Assembly: GCF_001695835.1 (NCBI RefSeq)
Contig: NZ_MBSO01000010.1
Coordinates: 62,001-126,000, forward strand
DNA: 64,000 bases
Origin: Ensifer sp. LC11
GTDB taxonomy: Bacteria > Pseudomonadota > Alphaproteobacteria > Rhizobiales > Rhizobiaceae
Reading direction: 5' to 3'
Part shown: piece by piece, positions 34,369 through 41,602 of the stretch
Position numbering within the stretch: the stretch's first letter is position 1
Layout: each line of letters starts with the position of its first letter
Made by a program: the position numbers and the translations under genes
Notes under the pieces: model-generated
Databases searched by the model: none
Seen by the model: only the letters and a program-made list of their open reading frames with translations
What the model was told of the DNA's origin: nothing

Positions 34369-35820
34369 ATGCGCTTTTTCAACCGTTTGAGATCGTCGGG
34401 GGAGCCGTGGCTGCTCACGCCAGAGGCCTTCCGTGCGATGTCGGAAGCTGCCGCTGAGCAGGACACGACGATCCGCGCCATTGCTAAAGAGTGGGGCGAG
34501 CCGGAGGAAGGTACCTGGGACGTAGAAGTTCACAATGGCGTCGCTGTCGTAAAGGTAGACGGCGTCCTGATGCGCAATTGGAGCATCTGGTCCTTTCTGT
34601 TTGGCGGCTCCGCTTACGAACTCCTGATCAAAGATATCGCCACCGCCATCAAAGACGACAACATCAAAGCCATCGTTCTCGATATCGACAGCCCTGGCGG
34701 CGAAGTTACCGGATGCGCCGAGTTGGCAAACGCCATCTTCGAGATGCGATCACAGAAGCCGATCATCGCATATGCGACCGGTACCGCTGCATCAGCCGCA
34801 TATTGGATCGCCTCCTCGTGCTCGAAGGTCATCATCAGTTCCACCTCCGCTCTCGGCTCCATCGGCTGCGTCATGGAGGTCAGTGACTATTCGTCGGCGC
34901 GGGAAAAAGCGGGCATCAAGGACATTCAGATTGTCAGCTCGCAGAGCCCTCTAAAGCGTCCGGACCTTAGCACCGACGAAGGTTTGTCAACGGTTCAGGC
35001 CCACGTCGACGCCATCGCCGCAGTCTTCATCGCTGACGTCGCGAAATTTAGGGGGGTCTCTATCAAACGTGTCAGCGAAGATTTCGGAAAGGGCGATTGC
35101 TTCATCGGACAAGCCGCCGTCGACGCCGGTTTGGCGGACGAGATCGGGAGCCTGGAAGCGGTGATCGCCGAATACGGAATCGAACAACAGGCCACGCCGA
35201 CAGTCGGCGTACCGGCCGATACGGGAGGAAATGGAATGCTGAAAGCTATCGCTAAGGCAACCAAGAAGACCGCCAAGATCGCTGCTAAGGCAAAGGCTGA
35301 GGAGCAGGACCAAGAAGCGGAGGACGAAGAGATCGATCCTGAAGCCGAAGATGATGTCGACACCGATGCTGAAGGTGAAGACGTCGATCCAGATGCAGAA
35401 GGCGAAGAGGACGTCGACGCGGAGGATGAAGACCTAGACCCCGACGCGGAGGACGAGGAAGTCGATCCGGATGCCGAGGACGAAGAAGAGCAACCTGTTT
35501 CGAATAAGGCTTCCGCCGCTCAGAAGCGTATTGCTGCGATTCTTCGTGCTCCGGAAGCTAGCGGACGCCGCAAGCTCGCCGAGCACCTCGCGCTAAACAC
35601 GCACCTTTCCAGCAAAGCCGCTCGGTCGATCCTGAAGGCGTCCCCGAAAGCGCAGGCGGCTTCGGGGAACTCGAAGGCTTCCAGTTCCTTCCGGTCGGCC
35701 ATGCTCGCCAAAGGGAACCCAAAAATCGGAAACGGTACCGGCAAGGGCAAGACCATGTCGGCTGAAGACAAAGCTGTCGACGCGATCCTCGCATCCGTTG
35801 ACCAGCTTCGCGGAAAGTAA
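34369..35820 (+). CDS. S49 capsid protease with C-terminal scaffold, lambda gpC-like
   Basis: The 483-residue N-terminal ~280 residues are an S49/SppA-type protease: LDIDSPGGEVTG, GTAASAAYWIAS (nucleophile Ser ~143) and a lysine in SQSPLKRP (~195). A highly acidic repeat region follows (~residues 305-375; DPDAEDEEVDPDAEDEE-type units), then a basic helical tail like a scaffold. In lambda, C protease and the Nu3 scaffold share the same arrangement. The upstream hairpin overlaps its ribosome site. Confidence 0.9.
   Translation: MRFFNRLRSSGEPWLLTPEAFRAMSEAAAEQDTTIRAIAKEWGEPEEGTWDVEVHNGVAVVKVDGVLMRNWSIWSFLFGGSAYELLIKDIATAIKDDNIKAIVLDIDSPGGEVTGCAELANAIFEMRSQKPIIAYATGTAASAAYWIASSCSKVIISSTSALGSIGCVMEVSDYSSAREKAGIKDIQIVSSQSPLKRPDLSTDEGLSTVQAHVDAIAAVFIADVAKFRGVSIKRVSEDFGKGDCFIGQAAVDAGLADEIGSLEAVIAEYGIEQQATPTVGVPADTGGNGMLKAIAKATKKTAKIAAKAKAEEQDQEAEDEEIDPEAEDDVDTDAEGEDVDPDAEGEEDVDAEDEDLDPDAEDEEVDPDAEDEEEQPVSNKASAAQKRIAAILRAPEASGRRKLAEHLALNTHLSSKAARSILKASPKAQAASGNSKASSSFRSAMLAKGNPKIGNGTGKGKTMSAEDKAVDAILASVDQLRGK
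35236..35820 (+). CDS. Nested scaffold protein, internal in-frame start (Nu3-like)
   Basis: ATG 35236 lies in the gpC frame and is preceded by GGGAGG (35223-35228) with 7-nt spacing, a better ribosome site than most in the operon. The 194-residue product would be MLKAIAKATKKTAKI..., the acidic repeats and the basic tail: a scaffold without protease. Lambda uses the same nested-gene design (C/Nu3). In-vivo use is inferred. Confidence 0.65.
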   Translation: MLKAIAKATKKTAKIAAKAKAEEQDQEAEDEEIDPEAEDDVDTDAEGEDVDPDAEGEEDVDAEDEDLDPDAEDEEVDPDAEDEEEQPVSNKASAAQKRIAAILRAPEASGRRKLAEHLALNTHLSSKAARSILKASPKAQAASGNSKASSSFRSAMLAKGNPKIGNGTGKGKTMSAEDKAVDAILASVDQLRGK

Positions 35821-35832
35821 GGGAGGATTACG

Positions 35833-36201
35833 ATGACCGCATCTATTCAATTTGACGAGCTGAAGCAGGTCGAAATCCTCGCCAGCAATCTACCGACCGC
35901 CATGGAGATGGTCACTATTGCAGCCGGTCAGAACCTGCCGCGTGGTGCCGTTCTCGGCCGCGTCACGGCGACGAAGGAATACGTCCTTTCGCTCGCCGCA
36001 TCCACCGATGGTTCCGAAACCCCAAGCGCGATCCTCGAAGAGGCTGTTGACGCTTCTGTAGGTGCCGACAAAGGGCCAGCCCATCTTTCCGGACATTTCG
36101 TCGCTCGCAACTTGACGTTCGGCACCGGCCATACAGCGGCCAGCACCAAGGACGGCCTGCGTGCATTCGGCATCTACCTCGATCTCGCGCCAGCGATCTA
36201 A
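35833..36201 (+). CDS. Head decoration protein, lambda gpD-like
   Basis: 122 residues with QNLPRGAVLGRVT, a run of Ser/Thr/Ala strands and GHFVARNLTFG, as in gpD trimers that clamp the expanded capsid. It lies between scaffold and major capsid genes as in lambda; GGGAGG precedes the start. Confidence 0.88.
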   Translation: MTASIQFDELKQVEILASNLPTAMEMVTIAAGQNLPRGAVLGRVTATKEYVLSLAASTDGSETPSAILEEAVDASVGADKGPAHLSGHFVARNLTFGTGHTAASTKDGLRAFGIYLDLAPAI

Positions 36202-36216
36202 GCAAGGAACAGACAC

Positions 36217-37236
36217 ATGAGCAATATCTATGATCCAATCGTCCTGGCGAAGACCGTTAAGCGTCTGATCCGCCCGAAGACGCATTTCCTGTCGAGCGCA
36301 TTCCCGATCATCGATGTCCAGGAGACTGAAATGGTCGCCATCGATATCGAGAAGTCTCGTCGGGCTCTAGCGCCTTTCGTTCACCCGGACATGCCAGGCC
36401 AAGCAGTCGATGCCCTGCCGTTCGAGACGGTTACGCTGAAACCGGCATACGTGAAGCCGACCAGCATCCTGAAGCCGAAGGACACGCAGAAGCGCCGCGC
36501 TGGCGAACGCATCGGAGGCGACATGACTCTCCGCGACCGCCGCGCCGCTGCAGTCGCTGAAACGCTGCTCGACCACGTCGACCAGATCACCCGCCGTAAA
36601 GAGTTCATGGCAGCTCAACTGCTGACGACCGGTAAGGCCACGATCACTGGCGAGAATTATCCGACCCGCATCATTGACTATCGTCGTGATCCTGATCTTA
36701 CCCTCACACTGACGGGCACGGACCGTTGGGGTCAGGCGGATGCAAAGCCCCTTGACGATTTGGAAGACATGGCAGAACGCGTCCATGAAAAGGAAGGCGT
36801 GACCGTGCGCAAGATCACCATGGACCCCCAGGCCTGGCGAGCGTTCAAGAAGGATAAGGATGTCAGAGAAATCCTCGACAACCGTCGTGCGGCCGGTGGC
36901 TATGCTGAGTTCGGCGCACTCGATCTAGCCAACGGTGCGCAGCTCGCTGGTGTCTTCGGGCTCTTCGAGGTTTGGGTCTACAGCGAGTATTACGAGCTGA
37001 ACGGCGTTAACTACCCGCTCATGGCACCAGGCACGGTCGTCGGACACTCCGATCAGATGGAAGGCATCCAAGTTCACGGTGCGATCCTGGACGAAGAAGC
37101 TCTACAGGCCATGGAAATCTTCCCGAACTCTTGGATCGAGCGGAACCCGAGCCGTCGCCTCCTACAATCGCAGTCTTCGCCAATCCTGAACCCTGGCCGC
37201 CGCAACGCGTCGTTCACGATCAAGGCATTCGGCTAA
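36217..37236 (+). CDS. Major capsid protein, lambda gpE-like
   Basis: 339 residues of HK97-fold gpE type: TETVxxD-like core (QETEMVAIDIEKSRRALAP), GQAVDALPFETVTLKPAYVKP, and C-terminal FPNSWIERNPSRRLLQSQSSP with a RNASFTIKAFG end. AAGGAA precedes the start. It forms the capsid shell with the decoration protein. Confidence 0.94.
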   Translation: MSNIYDPIVLAKTVKRLIRPKTHFLSSAFPIIDVQETEMVAIDIEKSRRALAPFVHPDMPGQAVDALPFETVTLKPAYVKPTSILKPKDTQKRRAGERIGGDMTLRDRRAAAVAETLLDHVDQITRRKEFMAAQLLTTGKATITGENYPTRIIDYRRDPDLTLTLTGTDRWGQADAKPLDDLEDMAERVHEKEGVTVRKITMDPQAWRAFKKDKDVREILDNRRAAGGYAEFGALDLANGAQLAGVFGLFEVWVYSEYYELNGVNYPLMAPGTVVGHSDQMEGIQVHGAILDEEALQAMEIFPNSWIERNPSRRLLQSQSSPILNPGRRNASFTIKAFG

Positions 37237-37290
37237 CGGATTTGGGCCTCTGGGAGATCAGAGGCTCTCCGAACTTTGGAGAAAAGAAAA

Positions 37291-37560
37291 ATGGCAACCG
37301 CAAAGAGACAAGAACAGGTCACCTCGGAAAATGTGGAAGGTTCTGTTCTTCCGACCCTCATTCTCACCGGCTCGGTCAAGATCGCCGGAGAATACCATGG
37401 GGCTAAGTCCAAGATCGACACCGACGACCGGGAGCTTCACGCGGCGCTCTTGGCATCCGGTGCCGCCAAGAAATTCCTTGTCGTTGAGAAGGATGAGGTC
37501 CTCCTCGATGAGGAAACCGGCCTTCCAGTCGAGGTCGAAAACGTAGTCGAGACCGAGTGA
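37291..37560 (+). CDS. Small phage protein in the gpFI position
   Basis: 89 residues, beginning MATAKRQEQVTSE, with a short beta segment (LILTGSVKIAGEYHGA) and a very acidic C-terminus. Its position after gpE fits a gpFI-type packaging/head protein, but there is no sequence support. ATG 37291 follows GGAGAAAAG; a strong terminator follows. Confidence 0.55.
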   Translation: MATAKRQEQVTSENVEGSVLPTLILTGSVKIAGEYHGAKSKIDTDDRELHAALLASGAAKKFLVVEKDEVLLDEETGLPVEVENVVETE

Positions 37561-37587
37561 GACATTTTCTCCAGTTGTCTCGCTCCC

Positions 37588-37627
37588 GAGGCCGTCTGTA
37601 GCTCCTTGCAGACGGCCTCGTCATTTT
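37588..37627 (+). terminator. Rho-independent terminator after the head genes
   Basis: A perfect 11-bp stem, GAGGCCGTCTG (37588-37598) with CAGACGGCCTC (37609-37619), followed by GTCATTTTC. It ends the head operon or attenuates it; element copy 5 begins two bases later, implying a new transcription or translation unit. Confidence 0.8.
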
Positions 37628-37628
37628 C

Positions 37629-37647
37629 AGGGGTCTCTATCAGCCGA
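37629..37647 (+). repeat. Late-region 19-bp element, copy 5
   Basis: Reads AGGGGTCTCTATCAGCCGA, directly after the terminator and 35 nt before ATG 37683. The spacer holds AGCTC-taacgacg-GAGCT, whose right arm covers the GGAG ribosome site. Confidence 0.82.
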
Positions 37648-37682
37648 TGACTCCACGATAGCTCTAACGACGGAGCTTTGAG

Positions 37683-38018
37683 ATGGCTGACACCAATATC
37701 GATTATCTACTGACAGTTTTCGGCGAGCATCTGATCACCCCCGTTCCGCCCATGCCCAGACTGGTGACTAGCATCCCCGTGGCCGCCGGAGACACGGTCG
37801 AGCACACGTTCGACGACACGACCGAATTCATGTCGTTCCGAGTGCCCCCAGGTACCGAAGGTGCCAGCATGCTCGGTGGTTCTATGGCTGAGGCGTCCGG
37901 AAAAACGTTCCTTCCAATCTATCCAGGAGATGAGGGCCGTAAGGTCGATCCGGGCTCAAAAGTCTGCATCAAGAACTCCGGTGCATCTGCCATCGAAATC
38001 TACATCGCGGAGATTTAA
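37683..38018 (+). CDS. Hypothetical structural protein
   Basis: 111 residues, beta-rich (VAAGDTVEHTFDDTTEFMSFRVPPGTEGA), acidic, no recognised family. It is coupled to the glycine-rich gene 2 bp downstream, so it could be a base or chaperone for that protein. Confidence 0.55.
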   Translation: MADTNIDYLLTVFGEHLITPVPPMPRLVTSIPVAAGDTVEHTFDDTTEFMSFRVPPGTEGASMLGGSMAEASGKTFLPIYPGDEGRKVDPGSKVCIKNSGASAIEIYIAEI

Positions 38019-38020
38019 CG

Positions 38021-38866
38021 ATGAGCTGGTCTCCTTCCTACATCGCGGGCTCGTCTGGCGGTGGCGCTTCCGGTCCCTTCCCGGCTCGTCGACGCATCAT
38101 GAAATTTGGCACCGCCGACCACATCAAATACACCACGTCAGCCACGACGTCGAAAGCAGACATTGTGGCTGCGATTGGTGCTGCTGAGCCTGGTTTGGAC
38201 CCGCGCCAGATCGAGCTGGAATTCATGGTTGTCGGTGCTGGCGGTGCAGGAGCTTCCGGTGAATCAGCCTTTGGCGGCCTCGCTGGCATCGTCTCCGTTA
38301 AGAGCATTTGGCTCTCGGACGTCCCCGACGGCTCGATCTACATCGACATCGGCGCGGGTGGCCTCGGGGCAATCGGGGATATGGGCAATGGCGGTAGTCC
38401 GACTGTAGTCACTTTTACCGGTGGCCGGTCGATTATGGCTTTCGGCGGGATGGGAGGATGGCCCAACGTTGATGCGCAACGAATGAACTGGGTTATCGCT
38501 GTCGGCAACGGCGCTAGATACGGCGATCCTGCGATTGTCAAAGACGGCCCAAGCAATCCAACCGGACCTGGCAACGGCGGCGGGCGTGATCCCGGCTATT
38601 TTGGGACCGGTGGAGCATCGTCGACGGCCGACAACGAGCTGGCATTGTATACCGGCTGGGGCGACTTCGGCATTGCCGGGTCGGATGCGAATACCAACCT
38701 CTACGGTCAATTTGGCTCCGGCGGTTCTTGCGGAGACGGTAGCACACCAGGCGGCAAAGGAGGCATTCCCGGTGGGGCCGGAGGGGCGTCCCCTGTCGAT
38801 CTAGCTGGTGGTCCCGGTGAGCGAGGCGAAGTTAGAATCCGCGTGATTGTCTGGGAGACCCTCTGA
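38021..38866 (+). CDS. Glycine-rich tail/fibre tip protein (receptor-binding candidate)
   Basis: 281 residues. A small N-terminal domain is followed by many Gly-rich loops (FMVVGAGGAGASGESAFGG, GSGGSCGDGSTPGGKGG, GGAGGASP) and a C-terminal strand GERGEVRIRVIVWETL. Such polyglycine-rich domains occur at receptor-binding tips of phage fibres. It is placed among head-completion genes, unlike lambda. Role inferred from composition. Confidence 0.6.
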   Translation: MSWSPSYIAGSSGGGASGPFPARRRIMKFGTADHIKYTTSATTSKADIVAAIGAAEPGLDPRQIELEFMVVGAGGAGASGESAFGGLAGIVSVKSIWLSDVPDGSIYIDIGAGGLGAIGDMGNGGSPTVVTFTGGRSIMAFGGMGGWPNVDAQRMNWVIAVGNGARYGDPAIVKDGPSNPTGPGNGGGRDPGYFGTGGASSTADNELALYTGWGDFGIAGSDANTNLYGQFGSGGSCGDGSTPGGKGGIPGGAGGASPVDLAGGPGERGEVRIRVIVWETL

Positions 38867-39063
38867 TGCACAATCGATATTTTAAAGTCGACATTGCCAC
38901 GCATTACATCGTGGCAGTTACCGTTGGTCAGGCACCTAGACCGGGCATCGAGTTCCTCGAACAGACGCCGGAGACCGCTCACGTCGGCATCGGCTGGAGC
39001 TATGTCGGAGGTGAGTTCACCGACACCCGCGAGGCCTACAAGCGGAATTTGGGAGCTGTCTGA
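38866..39063 (+). CDS. Small tail-fibre-assembly-like protein
   Basis: 65 residues ending IGWSYVGGEFTDTREAYKRNLGAV; the IGWxYxxGxFT pattern is common in small proteins next to fibre genes. It overlaps the preceding stop by one base and the next start by one base. A chaperone role for the glycine-rich protein is plausible. Confidence 0.5.
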   Translation: MHNRYFKVDIATHYIVAVTVGQAPRPGIEFLEQTPETAHVGIGWSYVGGEFTDTREAYKRNLGAV

Positions 39064-39416
39064 TGCACCTGAACTCCGGTTCCTTTCCCATCGCTACAGC
39101 CCCTGGCTTCGAAACCATGGCCGACGATCTGCTGACATACGGCGGATCGGAGCCTGTGGTTTGGACAGCAGGCGGTCAGCAGCCTGTTACCATCCGTGCC
39201 ATCGTGCGGCAGTTCTCGGCCAAGGTTGAGACTGCTCTGCAGACCGTTTCCAAGGTTGGCATCAGTTCGATCCTTGTCGCGGCAATGGATGTACCGGGGC
39301 TTCAACCAGGTGATCTCTTCTCCCTTCGCGGTGCCACCTTCCGCGTCGCCGATGGAGGCGTCTGGCCCGACGGATTTGCGATGGTGAAAGTCGAGGTGAC
39401 GGAGGTCTATCCGTGA
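39063..39416 (+). CDS. Head completion protein, gpFII-like
   Basis: 117 residues, beginning HLNSGSFPIATAPGFETMADDLLTYGG, with a C-terminal beta domain (VPGLQPGDLFSLRGATFRVADGGVWPDG) resembling gpFII, which is also 117 residues and joins head to tail. It lies directly before the gpU-like gene, as in lambda. Confidence 0.65.
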   Translation: MHLNSGSFPIATAPGFETMADDLLTYGGSEPVVWTAGGQQPVTIRAIVRQFSAKVETALQTVSKVGISSILVAAMDVPGLQPGDLFSLRGATFRVADGGVWPDGFAMVKVEVTEVYP

Positions 39417-39865
39417 AGCTAGAACTAGACCTTTGCGACACGATCCGTGACCTCCTGATTGCCGGTTTGCCAGATATCGGAGGCCGCATCCTAGTTGATC
39501 AGAAATTTCCGACGGATAAACGGTACTGGCCGTGCGTCCTCGTTTGGATGCCACGCGTCGACTACCGGCATACGGGCAAACGCATCGGACATCGGCCGAG
39601 AACGGGTTTACCAGCACTCACGATCACGGTCGCCGATGACGGCTCTAAGCCGGAAATCGGCCGATCACTTGCCCTGCTCGGCCAGCAGATCGACGACATT
39701 TTGACCGGTAGCGAAAGCCTGCAGGACGGCGGCCTAACTTTATCGTGGTCTCAATCAGATGTTGCCCGACACAATGGCGCAATGCTCGCAGTCCGGCAGC
39801 TCGGCTATGGCCTCACTTACGAGACGCGCGAAGGGGAAACAACCGAGACGATTGGGTCTCGATAA
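39413..39865 (+). CDS. Tail terminator protein, gpU-like
   Basis: 150 residues, GTG start overlapping the previous stop (GTGA). RYWPCVLVWMPRVDY and GLPALTITVADDGSKPEIGRSL are consistent with a gpU-type tail terminator, and position between FII- and V-like genes supports it. A weak relative of the 19-bp element (GGGTCTCGATAAG, 39854-39866) spans its stop, just before the tail-tube gene. Confidence 0.65.
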   Translation: MKLELDLCDTIRDLLIAGLPDIGGRILVDQKFPTDKRYWPCVLVWMPRVDYRHTGKRIGHRPRTGLPALTITVADDGSKPEIGRSLALLGQQIDDILTGSESLQDGGLTLSWSQSDVARHNGAMLAVRQLGYGLTYETREGETTETIGSR

Positions 39866-39876
39866 GGGAGGAATAC

Positions 39877-40656
39877 ATGCCTAGCTACAATGTGCTTAGC
39901 AAAACTCTATACGAAATCCGTCGTGCGGAAGTCATGATCCGCAAGGTAGGCAGCAGCCTCTGGCTTCAGCTCGGTGACGTGGACAGCTTCACGCTCAACC
40001 TTGCACCTACGTTCATTGAGCGGAAAGGCAAAAACGGTCCGGTCCGAACGACCCGGACCCGCATTCTCAACGAGATCGCGTCGACCGTCAGCTTCACGGC
40101 CATGCAGAAGACAAAGTTCATCCGCGCCGTATCCTTGCTCTCGTCCGAGGGTGTCTTGACGCAAGATGCCGTTGCAGCCGGAACGTTCGACAGAACGGTA
40201 GGCATCGGCGACCTTATCCATGCCGGTCACTACGATATCGCTGATGTCGAGATTCTTTCTGGCGCGACCTCACTAGTTGAAGGTACCGATTTCAAAGTCG
40301 TCGATCCCGAATTTGGCATGATCCAAATTCTGAAAGTACCGACCGGTGTTACGCCTGACGCCAGCGGAAAGTTCCCGATCACGGGCGCATACACTGCTAC
40401 GGCAATCACAGCGTCCGACAAGCGCCTGCTCGCCAAGATCGGCTCCAACACCGAGATCGATGTCGAGATCGCCGTGCGTGATGTAGGCAAGAACTCGCAG
40501 CCGAAGGTCCTTCGTCTGTGGCAAGTGACCCTCTCTCCAAACGGGGACATCGCCTACGTCGACGAAGATGATGTCACAGGCGTCCAGATCAACGGCACTG
40601 CACTAGACCTTGGCGGCGATCAGGGTATTGGCATCGAAGTCGATCTCGCCGCCTGA
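39877..40656 (+). CDS. Major tail tube protein, gpV-like
   Basis: 259 residues, beta-rich, with FTLNLAPTFIERKGK and a C-terminal Ig-like stretch (DVTGVQINGTALDLGG). Position before the G/GT pair identifies it as the tail tube. ATG 39877 follows GGGAGG; the longer frame from 39745 overlaps gpU in another frame and is not needed. Confidence 0.8.
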   Translation: MPSYNVLSKTLYEIRRAEVMIRKVGSSLWLQLGDVDSFTLNLAPTFIERKGKNGPVRTTRTRILNEIASTVSFTAMQKTKFIRAVSLLSSEGVLTQDAVAAGTFDRTVGIGDLIHAGHYDIADVEILSGATSLVEGTDFKVVDPEFGMIQILKVPTGVTPDASGKFPITGAYTATAITASDKRLLAKIGSNTEIDVEIAVRDVGKNSQPKVLRLWQVTLSPNGDIAYVDEDDVTGVQINGTALDLGGDQGIGIEVDLAA

Positions 40657-40680
40657 TCTTTATCGATCCCACTTTATGAA

Positions 40681-40709
40681 AGGCCGTCGTAGTGCGGCCT
40701 CTCTTTTTT
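40681..40709 (+). terminator. Rho-independent terminator after the tail tube gene
   Basis: AGGCCG (40681-40686) pairs with CGGCCT (40695-40700), followed by CTC and six Ts. Tail tube protein is needed in many copies, so partial termination here fits. Element copy 6 follows immediately. Confidence 0.82.
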
Positions 40710-40728
40710 CCGGGTCTCTATCAGCCGA
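40710..40728 (+). repeat. Late-region 19-bp element, copy 6
   Basis: An exact consensus copy, CCGGGTCTCTATCAGCCGA, adjoining the terminator and 41 nt before ATG 40770. The spacer folds TTTTCCAG-aacatcagaa-CTGGAGAA (one mismatch), placing the GGAG ribosome site in the right arm. Confidence 0.87.
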
Positions 40729-40769
40729 TAGCGTCACGCTTTTCCAGAACATCAGAACTGGAGAACGCG

Positions 40770-41234
40770 ATGTCGAACCTGAAAACAATGAAATCGACAG
40801 TACGAAATATTACGGTCAACGACGGGTCTGGCAACGCCATGACTCTCAATCCAATCGGCTTCATTCCCGTTACCGAGCGAATCTCCGGAGATAGAGACCT
40901 GTCGAACGCTGTGATGCTTGCAAAAGATCACGGGCCATACGCCATGCTGACAGAAATCAGGAAATTCCCTGAGTTCATCCGCTGGATTATTGTTCAGTCG
41001 TTCATTCGAGCTGAGGTCACTCCATCCAAAGAGGATGTCGAGATCATCGAAGCCTATGTCGACGGGCTGTCCTTCGACGAAATGTTCGATATGGCCAAGG
41101 CACTCTTCGAACACTGGTTCCCCGATTTAGAAGTGACTAAAAAAAACCTTTCGATCCTGTTCGCGACTTTGTCGGAGAAGAGTCCGCCGGAGCCACAAGC
41201 CGACGACGGGTCAGCCACCCAAGCCAACTCGTAG
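40770..41234 (+). CDS. Tail assembly chaperone, gpG-like
   Basis: 154 residues, helical C-terminal half (EIIEAYVDGLSFDEMFDMAKALFEHWF) typical of tail assembly chaperones. It contains the slippery heptamer A-AAA-AAC at codons 125-126 (41141-41147), which allows a -1 shift into the T frame. ATG 40770 with GGAG upstream; the frame is open upstream but crosses the terminator. Confidence 0.85.
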   Translation: MSNLKTMKSTVRNITVNDGSGNAMTLNPIGFIPVTERISGDRDLSNAVMLAKDHGPYAMLTEIRKFPEFIRWIIVQSFIRAEVTPSKEDVEIIEAYVDGLSFDEMFDMAKALFEHWFPDLEVTKKNLSILFATLSEKSPPEPQADDGSATQANS

Positions 41235-41602
41235 ACGACCAAGGCCCAGATCGCCTGGGCTTTTTCGAAGCGCTCGACGAGATGTGCGCTGCCCTTTGCG
41301 AAGCCGGTTATCCAGACCCGTGGATGATGACACCTCGCCAGATCGTACACCGTTTCCAGGTTCATCACCGTCTCAAGCAGCGCTCTGACATTCGTGATCT
41401 TGAGATCGCCGTCCTTGGCGCTCGTGGCGAGCAAAAGGCGCTGACCGGTTTCATCAACCGCCGGTCGGGAGGCTCGGATTCATCCGGGTCTCAATCAGCC
41501 AAACCGGACACAATTCCAGAATTGGAGACCAAGCGCGTGTCGACAGCCACGGCGTCGCGCCTCGACCGGGAGATCGAGGACATGGGGTGGAGTAAGCGGT
41601 AA
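40770..41602 (+). CDS. Tail assembly chaperone fusion gpGT by -1 frameshift
   Basis: The 0 frame reads AAA AAA AAC at 41139-41147; slipping back one base at A-AAA-AAC continues as CCT TTC GAT CCT and stays open to the stop at 41602. The product is ~277 residues (126 from the G frame plus 151). The T part contains LGFFEALDEMCAALCEAGYPDPWMM and carries an in-frame copy of the 19-bp element (SGSQSA). Lambda and most siphophages make G and GT this way to load the tape measure protein. The downstream frame has no good independent start, supporting frameshifting. Confidence 0.82.
41484..41502 (+). repeat. Late-region 19-bp element, copy 7 (inside the T frame)
   Basis: Reads CCGGGTCTCAATCAGCCAA, identical to the copy in terL and read in the same frame (SGSQSA), 99 nt before the tape measure gene. 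Confidence 0.78.

Noticed and set aside
35054-35065. Extra match GGGTCTCTATCA inside the gpC-like gene, with shorter matches at 39747 and 54426
   Set aside because: Only the 11-12-bp core matches and no gene start or hairpin follows; treated as chance or decayed copies and not counted among the nine.
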